Source: Chlorokybus atmophyticus
Lineage: Eukaryota > Streptophyta > Chlorokybophyceae > Chlorokybales > Chlorokybaceae
Assembly: GCA_009103225.1 (NCBI GenBank)
Contig: RHPI01003156.1
Span: 102,537 to 166,536 of the forward strand
Length of the DNA: 64,000 bases
Direction: 5' to 3'
The notes beneath the pieces were generated by a model. It had not been told where the DNA came from and did not search any database. It saw only the letters and a program-made list of their open reading frames with translations. Of this stretch, positions 22,131 through 33,062 are shown in pieces. Within the stretch, counting starts at the first letter, position 1, and each line of letters starts with the position of its first letter. The position numbers and the translations under genes are program-made.

Positions 22131-23198
22131 AGTGCGTGCCTCGTTCGTAGATGGACTCAGCTGCGACCACCGGCGAACCCAACTGTAGAAACTGAGCAGG
22201 GCACCCTTGTTGCAAGTCCCGCAGTCATCCCCTCGCCTGCTCAAGCTCAGAACGAGTTGCACCAGCAGCAGTACCAGCAACGGCATTAACAACTCTGCAC
22301 GTAAGTGAAGACACCCAAAACACCCCTCCTTGCTTCAACAAAACGAGCAACTACGAATGACATCAATTACCTATTGCATAGGACGCTCCACCAAGTCTGC
22401 ATGAGTACGAAGAGGCGATTACAAGGGCCGTGTTTGCAGCGGTCAACTCCGCTGTATCGGCAGCCGTGACTGCCGCATCTGCAAACTTGGAGGCGGCGGT
22501 GCAAGGCGCAGCATGCAATCATGCAAAGGTGGATACAAGGATGCAAGGCATGGCGGGCAATCTTGAAAAGGTGGAGACAAGGGTGCAAGGCACAGCGGGC
22601 AATCTTGTAAAATTGGATACAAGGATACAAGGCATGGCGGGCAATCTCAAAAAGGTGGAGACAGGGGTGCAAAGCCTAGCGAACCACCTTGCAGGTTATC
22701 GGTTCAAGGACAAGGTCATCTCCGATTTGAGTGTATACATTGATGATGTCTTTCACAACCCCATCATCCATTGCAGGGATGAGTTGGCCAGGTACTATCG
22801 CCCGGATCATGGACATCAAATCACAAGCTGGCGAGGCTAGGTGGATGACCAAGTTCGGTGATGCTTTACATGCAAACATCATTGGCATCGCCCTCGTGGA
22901 GCGCTCCATACCACAAGTGCAAATGCACTGCAAGGCGCAGCAGGTCCCGGATACAGGTTCTGTTCATGTTGGCATTGTGGCGGAGATTGCGGTGACGCTA
23001 CGCGTGGAGGATGTGGAGAGCGCTGCACACCGTGCAGCTTTACTGTCGCACTTCTCGTCATACTGTGACATGTATGCGATTGTTCCGGTCATCATTGGAG
23101 ATGTTGCTGAGCTTGTTGAAGATGTTCTGAGCAGAGCAGCTGATCTGGGCGTTATTGCCTTCACTGCCACGAGAGCGAAATGTGTACGACTTTGTTGA
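22131..23198 (+). pseudogene. Family P copy 1: coiled-coil repeats plus nuclease-like C-terminal region, frameshifted
   Basis: A main exon starts at an acceptor at 22382. It encodes an Ala-rich helix, four 14-residue repeats (22526-22693), LAGYRFKDK and YIDDVFHNPI, and then shifts frame around 22790-22835. The second frame gives HVGIVAEIAVTLRVEDVE, AAHRAALLSHFSSYCD and AADLGVIAF. The last part resembles the closing part of restriction-endonuclease-like (PD-(D/E)XK) domains, but the usual Lys after Glu is replaced by Ala, so catalysis is doubtful. Copies 2 and 3 of the same family lie at 27060 and 31070. An upstream exon with a broken Gln-rich frame lies at about 22150-22299. The function is unknown; the nuclease-fold idea is inference. 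Confidence 0.5.
22526..22693 (+). repeat. Four tandem 42-bp (14-residue) repeats
   Basis: Four units of 42 bp follow one another and encode KVDTRMQGMAGNLE and three variants (KVETRVQGTAGNLV, KLDTRIQGMAGNLK, KVETGVQSLANHLA). The spacing of hydrophobic residues (two heptads per unit) fits a coiled coil. Substitutions are spread over the units. Confidence 0.8.
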
Positions 23199-23699
23199 CT
23201 CTTAGCATTTTCCTCTGGTTCTTTTGAACTGATGTTTATCCACTGTGCAAGCTGACACTAATGTTTGAACGCTTACTTTTATGATAAAGTGGACTGCTTG
23301 TCTTGCCATAGGTATTCTAATAACAAGCGCGCGCGTTCCATTTGATTGCCTTGCATGCCGCATGGAGGTGTTTGCCAGCATTGACCAGCACACTTCATGT
23401 GATATGCTGCGCAAACTGTTGCTATTACATCCAGCATGTTTGTGTTGCTACTGCATTCCTCATGTTGTGCAACATGCAATGTAATGCTTATTTACTGTGA
23501 TAGCATTGGGGCTGAGTTGCCATATCCCAACCTTTCCGAATTGTCAGCATCAATTAGGCACGCACATGCGGTTGAAAATACCGCCAATGTACAAAGTATT
23601 GCATGCAAGTTGATAATTTTGCTGTGCAAAAGCGTCAGTGTGCGTGTGCGCGCTTAACAAGGATACAAAGCTCAATAATTAAGCTCTGATGACTGGCTA
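23199..23699. other. Spacer, no gene seen
   Basis: The stretch is A/T-richer than its neighbours and has no exon-like segment on either strand. Confidence 0.4.
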
Positions 23700-25930
23700 T
23701 TAAGTGTCAAACTGCTGTTGTTGCCAACGTTGCTCACAGCATTTGAATTGAAGTTGAGACAGCCCGGCTTCTTCAATGCACACCTTCTCGGCAGTGAGGG
23801 CTTCATTATTGTCAGGGTCTCTTTATATGAAGGCGTCAACGCTAGCAGGCATTCACATATTTATCTCATGCAGTATGTGCGTACTTGTGTATACACTACT
23901 TTTTGGAACAATGACTCCAGGCCTCGCGTACATACTTTGCCAAAAAACTGTTGTGGGTATCACCTCTCGCGTGCCCACTCAACCAAAGCGCCATTACACT
24001 ACACCATCCCATGTTCACATTGCCGATTAACTTTGGTCGCATGCATCATATAAGTTGATGTGCCTGTCTGTTTTTGTGCTTCCTATGTTGCACGTGTTTG
24101 AAAGCCTATGCATGCGAGTCATTGGGCAACAATGACCGTTTTCAGTCATTGGCCTTGGAGGTGGTGCAGGAAGACTTGGGAGACGGCCTGTCGTAGTCAA
24201 CATCATTATCAGCTGGCGTTGATGATGTCCACAGCATTACAGAAAGCAGCCATGGCCGGCGCGCAGATCGTGCTCGCACACGGACTCCATCGCCTGCGAC
24301 AGAAACTCCCCGCTATTGCCTGCGGCGAGTGTTCGTGCTTCGCATTGGCACTACGAGTTACAAAGCCACAACGCTGTGCGCGCATGTATTCAAGCACGTG
24401 CGCGCTTGTGTGCACATGCATGCATACGCGCGTCTGCGCATGTGTGTACGGGTTCTGTATAGCATGTGTAGCTGAGCACCTGGGGTGTGCACATGCGAAC
24501 ATATGTGCATATGCATGTGCGAGTGTATGTGCAGCGCAGACTGCCCACTCTTTTATGCAGCTTGAGTTTTGTCACTGCAGATGGTTCGCAGCTGTGGCCA
24601 CGTACTTGGGGCTCCCCATTGCCTTGCTGTAGGATGATGTGTACACACAGCAGCACATTGGTGTCATGTCCAATGTACGTGCCTGTTGCTAACCTTCCGG
24701 ACCATGGCTTCCTTACTGATGCTGTACACGACGCCCGGCGTGATGTCCTCGCTTCTGCCTGCTAGTACATGTTACATATGACGCAAATGTACACCTAAAC
24801 ACGCACACAAACACCCACCAGATTCAAACGCATACTCAACCACTCGCGCACTTGCTCAAGTACACACCGTATGCATGCCCGCAATGCAGTTTCAGATCTT
24901 TGTGCACACATATGTAACTGCGCAACATATCAGCCAACCTCACCCTACACACCTTTTGGCTTGACCTTTTGTGTTTGGGTTGAGCTGCCGCGTCATGACG
25001 CCCACCCACTAAAAAATCCCTCAACCATCACCTGACACAGGTCACATTACGTGCTCGAGGTGAGTTGTTGTAGACCCGCTTCATCCCTCTCAGCATTGTC
25101 ATTGATCTTATGTAGTCTAAGAAGCTCGGCGTCAAACCAGATTTCAATCATGTGACCTCACCGCACCCACCCTCCTCACCTATAAGATGTCGTGTGTGCT
25201 CGCGTGCATGTGCATCCACACAGCACGTGTGCGTGCGCGCATGTGTATTTATACATGCATACAATCATGCGTGTGTACGTGCTCATGCATGTATGCGCGT
25301 GGGTGCGCACATGCACATGCAACTGAGCGCACACGAGCGTGCACCTATGCGTGAGGTTGCGTGTATAAGAAACAGTTTCTAGACAGAAACCTAACACAGA
25401 CTGCAACGCTGTGCATGCGCCATGCACGTTGGGATTATAAAACCAAGCAGATGGATTCTTGCAAGTAAGAGCAGAACACAACGCATTGCAACTGCCGCAC
25501 GTTTGTCGCCTGCTGGGTCCATGGCGAGCTCCCTTGAGAACTTGTATACGCCTGCACGAGATACGTGATGTCATGAGCCTTCCAGTGCGCCGACACCCTG
25601 TCACCCGCCTGAGACACACAACTACACAAGCACCATGCTGGCTTGGCAACAGCAGCCAAGGGGAGAGACCTGACTGCCGTTGCGTTCACAAAGGCAGTGA
25701 CCTGCACTTCGCACCCCATTGTCGACTTGAAAGTCAACAAGCATTGCGCACAAGCTGTGAAATTCAAATCTTGGTATGCTTGTTGGTTGTGCACACCAAT
25801 GAGCAACAGCAGATCACACAAAACATAGAAAGCAACACGCAAAGACACACGCACGTACACCTAAATATTTGCCATCCTTGGCGGAGTGCGATTGCTGCCA
25901 CACCCAGGAGCGCGCAAATCTCCGTGTGTT
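23700..25930 (-). pseudogene. Decayed FKBP-saposin gene copy 1
   Basis: Blocks match the exons of the intact gene at 33566-35474 in the same order and strand: exon 1 near 25870-25910, exon 2 near 25555-25615 (AGDRVSAHWKAHDITYLVQ), exon 3 near 24975-25160 (WFDAELL-like, then the saposin start with in-frame stops), exon 4 at about 24697-24762, exon 5 near 24540-24625, exon 6 near 24170-24325. The downstream saposin-like block of the intact locus is also present near 23770-23960. Several indels and stops break the frame, so it cannot make the full protein. Confidence 0.65.
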
Positions 25931-25949
25931 TGCTCACCGACGCGGGCAG

Positions 25950-26450
25950 TCACCAACACCATCGCCGCCGTTGCCCACAACAACAGCAGATTTTTGCTCA
26001 CGCGCGCCGGCATGTGGCGGCCCTCCAGTGGCTGCAAAAGAACGCCCCCTCTATCGCCTGCGGGGAGTGTATGTGTCTCTGCAATGGCATCACCAGTTAC
26101 ACAGCCACAACTCTGCGTACACGCCAAGTAGGTGCGCGTGCGTCCATGCGTGCATGTGTACATGCATGAGCGCGTGCAAGTGTGGAGCAACAACTGCCCA
26201 CCCTTTCGTGTAGCTTGACAAGGACACACAGAAGTGGCTCAGCTCCGGCACATACTTGGGGCTTCCCAGTGCCTGCTGGCGCAAAACTTTGAGCGAACAA
26301 CACTTTTGAGGTGGTGTCTTCGTCAACAACTGAAGGACACGTCCATATTTATGTCTGGCGCTCAGCATCTGGACCATGGCTTCCACATGATTGTCGTGCA
26401 CGATGCCTAGCATACCATACCACCCCGGTCCGCCCTGCATTTGCAAGCCA
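25950..26450 (-). pseudogene. Decayed FKBP-saposin gene copy 2 (exons 4-6 only)
   Basis: Exon-6-like sequence lies near 25980-26080, exon-5-like near 26190-26290 (SPKYVPEL) and exon-4-like near 26365-26430 (GMLGIVHDNHVEAMVQ). One-base indels break exons 5 and 6. No exon 1-3 remnants are seen to the right, so this is a truncated copy. Confidence 0.6.
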
Positions 26451-27059
26451 CATGTGACACAGAAATGCGCGTGTGTGTATGCAAATGGAAACACACACAG
26501 AACCATGCTCTCGAACGTGCGCGTGCCAGCTAACAGCTCCGAATCCATTATTTGAAGTAACAGCTGCTTAGACTTTGGACACCCAGGTCACACAAGCTCC
26601 TTGCGCATACCTCTGTTGTTTGCTGCGGCAAAGTTGAATTGCGCAGTGATTGCAGCAAGTGACTCCGGCAGCGACAGCTTGGAGAGTTGACAAGTGCTTA
26701 GGCATGCTTGATCAACCAGCTTGTAAACGCAGTCCTTGTGTATGTACATATTTAAGCTGGTTGCGCAACGGCAATGCAGGCATGGCTGCTGAGTACATGC
26801 AGCATGTACTCGGCGGAAGCATGCAGAAATCAACGGCTGGACCACACAGCTCCGCCATGAAAGCGTGCCATGCATGTAGAGGATATGCTGTCGTGCATGA
26901 CTGCTTACTAGCAGTCAGGCATGACAGCCTGCTTGCATGCTGCTGACTGCACGCAGCAAAGCCAGGAGAAAGCATGCAGTGCATGTAGAGCACTGCTTGG
27001 TTAAACTGCACTACTTACTGGCAATCTGGCATCGCAGCCTCCATGCAGAAGTCCAGCGC
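26451..27059. other. Spacer with short palindromes
   Basis: GAGTACATGC-A-GCATGTACTC at 26791-26811 is a perfect palindrome with a one-base centre, and about 26889-26928 forms a 17-bp stem with two mismatches around a short loop. No gene is recognised here. Confidence 0.5.
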
Positions 27060-27540
27060 CTGAGCTTCGCAGGCGTCTCGCGCAAGCGCCACTTATTGGG
27101 TGACAGCGCCAAAGACGCCGCTGTCGCTAACAGCAGCAGGCAGCAACAGCTACAAACAGCCATTCATTATGGCTCACCAATCGTGACTGAAACTTCAGCA
27201 ACGATGCCAACCTCCACGCATTCTGTGCTTGGTTGCAAACTACGGCTGTGCCTTGGCATACTTTGGCAGGCTATGAGCCACACATGCAGTGGTGAGGATG
27301 TCAGCATCGGTAACTACCCCAAAGTAGTCTTTCCACTCCTTGCGAGCGATTGCTGTTCTCAGATGCTGGCACTTTATCAGCAATTGCCTGACATTCCTGA
27401 GCTGCGCGCGGGGTCGTTCTTCTATCGTAGTTATTGTCGTTGCGACTTGCATGCCATCGTACTGATAGTAATCAATAAGCATGACACAGTCGCTGAGAAG
27501 CCCCGGCGAGAGCAGCCGCTCTGAGTGTGGTTGTTTTGGC
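27060..27540 (+). pseudogene. Family P copy 2, rearranged
   Basis: The segment 27180-27380 matches the inverted arm of P copy 3 (31330-31533), and 27425-27535 matches the end of the forward arm and the P C-terminus (CDLHAI, HDTVA). The middle part is missing, so this copy carries the same inversion as copy 3 followed by a deletion. A GT donor after GATAGGAAA (27543-27551) corresponds to the donor in copy 3. It is not expected to be functional. Confidence 0.55.
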
Positions 27541-27753
27541 CGATAGGAAAGTACACAATGTGCAGAACTCCACCCTATAGGTTAGCCATTACCAAAGACA
27601 CGAATGCCTGTTGTAAACAGCTTGTGTGATGTGTTGATTCCACAAGGGACAGTTTTGCTTTTATGGTTTGCTCATGAAACTAGTCATACAATGTGGCAAG
27701 TGACGTATGTCGTTCTGTCCAGTAGACCAACTATTGTGCTGTGTAGTTTGTAG

Positions 27754-27806
27754 AATGACCTTCATCGACGGCCGCTGCGGCCTGGCCTGTTAAAGCAGCC
27801 TCCCCA
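27754..27806 (+). repeat. Decayed copy of the secY last exon with its splice acceptor
   Basis: A GTTTGTAG acceptor-like end precedes AATGACCTTCATCGACGGCC, which matches the start of secY exon 12 (19739 onward). About 35 bases of upstream intron (CCAGTAGACCAAC, GTGCTGTGT) match as well. Similarity fades after about 50 bp. Confidence 0.7.
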
Positions 27807-27819
27807 TATAAGAACGGTC

Positions 27820-29560
27820 GTGTGTGCAGCGCTGACTGCCCACCCTTCTGTGCAGCTTGAATATGTTGCGTACTATCACAGAACTATGTGCACACAGCGA
27901 TGCGTTGGTGGTATGTCAAACGTAGCACCTGCTGCTGATGCTCACCTTCTGGACTATGGCCTCCACAGCGTCATTGTACATGATGCCCGGCATGCCGTGC
28001 CGCTCGTCCCTGCTAGTGCATGTTATATATTACAAACATGCACTTAAGCATACCCACGCACGCGCATACGCACGTGCACGCGCATCCGCACGCATGCATT
28101 TTGAACATAGCACCTTCTGGCTTGACTCTCTTCTGTTGTTGAGCTGTTGTGAAGCCACTAGCACCATTGGCCAAGCATGCAGGCCAACGGTGCTAGTGGC
28201 TGCAATGAGGGTCTAATCAAAACATCTGAGATCGTTGCCCTATCGACCACAGAGACTTTCACCGATTGGTTACTCAGCGTGCCATCAACCCAGTACATAG
28301 TTTTTAATCTAACCGACACAACCACAACACCAATCAGCCAATAACGGGGCAGCAACCATCAACACATATCACAGTGCACAACTCAAAATCACATCGACAC
28401 TGCTGAGTTGCTGCTGTTGCTCTAGCCTTCGCTCTGGATGATTGTTGCAGTGTTGTGTCAAGCACGCAAGCTCTAACCGGCGTCAAATTCGAGAGCAATG
28501 ATGTCTCCACCAAACTCCCCACCCTCGTACGCAAGGAAAGATGTGGGACGGCATGGGTAGTTTGAGACAATGCTGTATAAGAGCTGGAGAGCACTTCCTG
28601 TTAAGACAGTTGAAGAGCATGACTCTCAACCTGGGTGAAGACTTGCAATAGACAAGACATAGATACAAAGCAAAGGTCCCACGCTTGGAGCTGACTAGCA
28701 CATTGCATTTGGTCGATTGCACGCCTCGATGAAGTCAACAAACACAGCCGAAACTGCACGCAAGCAAAGGTGAACAGCGCCCCACTCGACGCACTTGATG
28801 TGTTGAACAGCAGCTGATACTGGTAGGGCTTTGAGCAGACCAACGTGCCTACCGCCCGTCCACGACAAAGCTGTCTTGGTCAGTGGTGACAACTTCTTGC
28901 TCTTGGGCTTGTTATTAAGGTGTGAGCACTGAGCACCTCGTATCGAAGGGGGGTCTCTTGAGCACCCACAAAAGGTTATCTCCATTAGCGCCACCGTTCT
29001 CATTGTTGTCGACATTGCCATCCATGATGTGTAACTTGAGGAGCCCCACTTCATACTGGACACTGATCATGTTGTCTCCCCTGTCTTCCCTAGCAAAGAA
29101 GCCAAATGTGGCCTCTCCCCAAGCAAGACTTCGCGTGCTTTGGCCGGTACATCTACCCTCCTCACCCGGTGTGTGGCATGTGTGTGTATGCGTGCAACCG
29201 CACAGTGCATGCGCTTGCACGCATGTACAGCTATTAATGTGCATGTGCATGTGTGTATGTGCGTGTCTGCGAGTGCCTGTCTTTAGGTGCTTACATATGC
29301 ATGTCACTGCATGTTGATGCGCGTGTGAGACGGACACACCAACAGGCGTTAGTACACTCTTCGTCTGCTGGGTGGCTATAACAACCAGGGAGCAAGTGCA
29401 GAACACGTAAGCTTGAAATGCAACACACGCGCACACCTTTGCAGTGCGTGCACAGCCGTCATTGGCGAAGTGTATCTTCTGCCACCATCACGCTCAAAAG
29501 ATGAGTCATCACTGCTGGAATAAATCTGATGGGTGCATCGTTGAAAGGTTGCGGGTGAAG
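27820..29560 (-). pseudogene. Decayed FKBP-saposin gene copy 3
   Basis: Exon-1-like sequence lies near 29440-29520, exon-3-like at about 28940-29165 (VRRVDVPAKA, then a frameshift, then QYEVGLLKLH), exon-4-like near 27945-28015 and a partial exon 5 near 27835-27895. Exon 2 and exon 6 were not found. Order and strand equal those of the intact gene. Confidence 0.6.
28154..28200. repeat. 19-bp stem-loop
   Basis: Arms 28154-28172 and 28182-28200 pair at 18 of 19 positions around a 9-base loop. The hairpin lies inside the decayed FKBP-saposin copy 3 and has no run of T after it, so a terminator role is not suggested. Confidence 0.65.
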
Positions 29561-29589
29561 CCAACTCTGTGCTCTTATGCGCAGGGTTG

Positions 29590-30180
29590 AGAGCTCCGCA
29601 CACAACGTCAACGTGCAGGCGGGCCGTGCGGCGGTAGACGAGGCGGAGGAGGAGGAGGAGGCGCTGGAATTGAAGTGCTTTGGGCACTTAATCCTGCACA
29701 CACCCTACAGCCTAGCACAGTTAAGGCGCAGGCGGGCCGTGCGGCCGTGGACTTCCGTGTCATACGCTGCGCACGACTCATGAGTCATTGGATTGGCTTG
29801 CAGAGATTCATACATCAACGATGAGGGAGATGTCGCACTGCTTGATTGAATCTTCGGCAGGTTGCTAGTGAAGTCAATTGTGTGCTGCACGCACAGAGTC
29901 CAAGTCCAAGCATTGCGGCGGCGGACGAGGCGCAGGAGGCGCAGGAGGCGGAGCAGGAGGAGGAGACGCTGGAATTGAAGAGGTTGGCAAAAGCGTCAAG
30001 CGCCACCTTTAACCCTGCACATACCCTATAGTCAACCCTAACCAAGGCGCAGGCGGCGGTGGACGAGGGGGCCGAGGAGGCCGGGCAGGCGGAGAGCAGG
30101 CGCGCTCAAGCCTGCGAGAAGCCGCTGACATGACGCTGTCGGGCTGTTTCACTGCAACAGCTTCTAGCCACTACGACTAC
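29590..30180 (+). repeat. Tandem acidic coiled-coil-type repeat units
   Basis: Units starting with GCGCAGGCGG or GCAGGCGGGCC occur at about 29616, 29726, 29930 and 30049. They encode stretches such as QAGRAAVDEAEEEEEALELK, with stops between units. Blocks GCTGGAATTGAAG and CTGCACA-ACCCTA recur between them. The pattern looks like amplified exon-plus-intron units of an Ala/Glu-rich coiled-coil protein. A diverged copy lies at 20640-20860. Confidence 0.5.
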
Positions 30181-30545
30181 GCCCGTGGCAAACAGCTTAG
30201 ATTTCAGGGGTGCGCGATTGTCTGCTTGTGCATGTATGTGTGCTTGTAGACAATCTACGGTAAACACATTTCCCCTGAAGCGAGGGGAATTGTGTCTACT
30301 GCACATGTGGGTCATTTCACGTGCGTGCATGCATGCAGCGTGTCTTCCTCGTTGGGCTGCTGAGGTTGCCATTTCGTTTGGTGTTGCACTTTGTTGCGGA
30401 CATGACTCAAACAGGCAGTTTCTGCGTACAGCTTCTGGTGGACTACATCAATTATACGTTGTTGTCAATTGCAGTGATCTGGATTTGGAAAAGGTTGCAA
30501 GTTCGCTAATTTGGTCTATTCGGTCTGTGGGGAGGAAGGAGACCC

Positions 30546-30798
<253 letters not shown>

Positions 30799-31069
30799 GG
30801 CAGGGCCACAGCTGACACTGTGCGGTCCGCTCCCTTAGATCACACCCGCGACTCGCCCTCGACCCAGGGCAACAGAATAGGGAGACCTCCTTGCTGCATT
30901 TGGGGGGTGGGGCGGCATCCCGCCGGCCCCACCTGCTTAGAACGGTTTGCTGCACAACCGGCGGCAACAATGGCTTGGAAGGTGTGTAGTTATCAACCAA
31001 AACATTCACATTCACATTGCTTCCAACAAACAGATATATTGACCACGTTAACTCTGTTTGCACAGGGCG

Positions 31070-32013
31070 CGCAGCATTCCTGCGCGATATTAAAATGTTG
31101 GTGACCGAGGCCGTGGCTGCAGCGGTTGAGGACTTGACGACAGCTGTGGAGTCTATGCAGTCCAGGCTCACACAGTCGAAGAAGGCTTGACTGGTGTCAA
31201 GGGCGATCTGGCAGGTGGCAGATTTGAGCAGAATGAGCAGATTTTAGGTATTATGGCGTGCAAGTCGCAGTATGACAATAACTGCGACAGGAGAGCTGCC
31301 CTGTGCGCAGCTCGCTCCACGTCATCTATGCTAAGCGCGAAACTTCAGCAACAACACCAACTTCCACGCAGGCTGTGCGTGGTGGCAATCTGCGGCGGGT
31401 GTGCCTCTCTACCTACCTGTGGTAGGTTGTGCGCCACACATGCAGTGGCAATGATGTCGGGGTCACGAACTACACCGTATTGGTCTTTCCACTCCCTGCG
31501 CGCTGCTGCCGTTGTCAAGTCCTGGCGGTTGTCAACAACTTGGCCCCGTACATTGACGACCTGTTTCAGACTCCAATCGTCCACTCTCCCGAAGAGGTGG
31601 CCAGGCATGTCCGGCAGTCGCTGGACAACCGCCAGGACTTGACAACGGCAGCAGCGCGCAGGGAGTGGAAAGACCAATATGGTGTAGTTCGTGACGCCGA
31701 CATCATTGCCACTGCATGTGTGGCGCACAACCTACCACAGGTAGAGAGGCACACCCGCCGCAAATGGCCACCACGAACAGCCTTCGTGGAAGTTGGTGTT
31801 TTTGCTGAAGTTTCGATCACGCTTAGCATAGATGACGTGGAGCAAGCTGCGCACAGGGCAGCTCTCCTGTCGCAGTTATCGTCATACTGCGACTTGCATG
31901 CCATAATACCCATTGCGATTGGTCAGCACGACACCGTCGCCCCGAAAGTCCTTGCGAGAGCAGCTGCGTTGGGAGTCGTTGTTTTTGCCAATAGGAAAGT
32001 TCGTGATGCGTAG
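31070..32013 (+). pseudogene. Family P copy 3, disrupted by an internal inversion
   Basis: The N-terminal helix (about 31091-31185) and LAGGRFEQNEQIL (about 31205-31245) are followed by an inverted copy of the later coding part (31247-31533), then by the correct continuation: YIDDLFQTPIVHSPEEVARH, CVAHNLPQ, AFVEVGVFAEVSITL, AAHRAALLSQLSSYCD and AAALGVVVFANRK. The segment 31544-31998 is one open frame of conserved amino acids. A GT donor at 31999 allows in-phase splicing to a secY-like terminal exon at 32200. The C-terminal half resembles P copy 1. The restriction-endonuclease-like fold is inferred only from the EVxxTL pattern and following helices, with Ser in place of the usual Lys. Confidence 0.45.
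31247..31910. repeat. Large inverted repeat, 287-bp arms, 90-bp loop
   Basis: Arm 31247-31533 is the reverse complement of 31624-31910 with only scattered mismatches; no indel was noticed. The 90-bp loop (31534-31623) is unique and encodes part of family P. A transcript across it would fold into a long hairpin. Confidence 0.85.
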
Positions 32014-32199
32014 AACTCCCCACCCTGCAGGTGAGCCATAACAGCAGACAGCAAAATGCTTGTGACAAACAACTTGTGTCATGTGTTGATACCACAAGGA
32101 GTGGTTGTGGTTTGTTCTTGGAACTACTCGCACAATGTGGCAAGTGGCGCCTCTTGTTCTGTGTCCAGTAGACCAACCAGTGTGCTGTGTTGTTTGTAG

Positions 32200-32286
32200 G
32201 ATGCCGATCAGCGGCGGCCGCTGCTGCCTTGCCTGTCGCGGAAGCCTCTCCCGCCCGCTCCCGAAGAAAAGCAGCAGCAGCGGTAG
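32200..32286 (+). CDS. Intact-looking copy of the secY terminal exon
   Basis: A TTTGTAG acceptor is followed by 29 codons ending in TAG that encode a tail closely matching the secY C-terminus (QRRPLLPCLSRKPLPPAPEEK). The reading frame and stop are kept while several codons differ, and about 35 bp of the preceding secY intron also match. It can be spliced in phase to the end of P copy 3 (31998), which would give a chimeric protein. Alternatively it is a non-functional duplicate. Confidence 0.5.
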   Translation, partial: DADQRRPLLPCLSRKPLPPAPEEKQQQR

Positions 32287-33062
32287 TCTGGCAGATTGTG
32301 TCCCGTGAGTGGTTGGTGTGATGTGTTTAACATGTTTAGGTTGTACCCAAGCAGACGCCAATGAATTCATCTCCGTGTCGCAGAATGAGCCAAAGGGCGG
32401 TGGTCGCGTGGTCATTGCTTGACAGCTGCGTTGATGCACAAGGCGCAATGAGAGTCCTCGTCATTGACTGCACCGCAGCGCTCTGCCCAGGGAGCTTGGT
32501 GTGGACCAGAGAGACAACAGCACAGGAGACGCTCACATCAGAATGTCTCAAGCTCACTCCCTAGTGTTCGTTGCTTGCTAGGCCTACTTTGTGTGCGTGG
32601 CTTCCAAAGCGTGCATGTCCATGGAGCAAGCGGTTATTGTGATATCAAGAAGTGTCATTGTCGTTTTCTCGCCATACATGCCTCATACAAGCTTGCTGAC
32701 TTGACTGGAGCATGTAGGAACACCGCAGTGTAGTGGTCTCGGCAATTCACCACCAGTGGTGGCCTCGATTTTGCTTTCATCGTCACTGCCTGCTGCGCAG
32801 TTTTCGCCTGCTGCGCAATCTCTGCCTGTTGCGCACAGCCTCTGACTGTACATGTTTGCATGATACCATGACAACTTGTTGTTGCCTATGCATGTTTGAA
32901 GAAAACACATCAACCACCCAGACATAACAGCTTTGCTTTCTACACAAAATCCATGTTCCATGTTTACAGCCGCTTACCGCTGTGTAGAGTCTGCCTGCAA
33001 GTGGTTTGTTTGCTACGCGTATGCAAAGGCACTGTGTCCCTTATTGCAAGTTGAATCTAAAC
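32287..33062. other. Spacer, no gene seen
   Basis: Short open frames on both strands do not connect into an exon chain and none resembles a known family. Confidence 0.4.
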
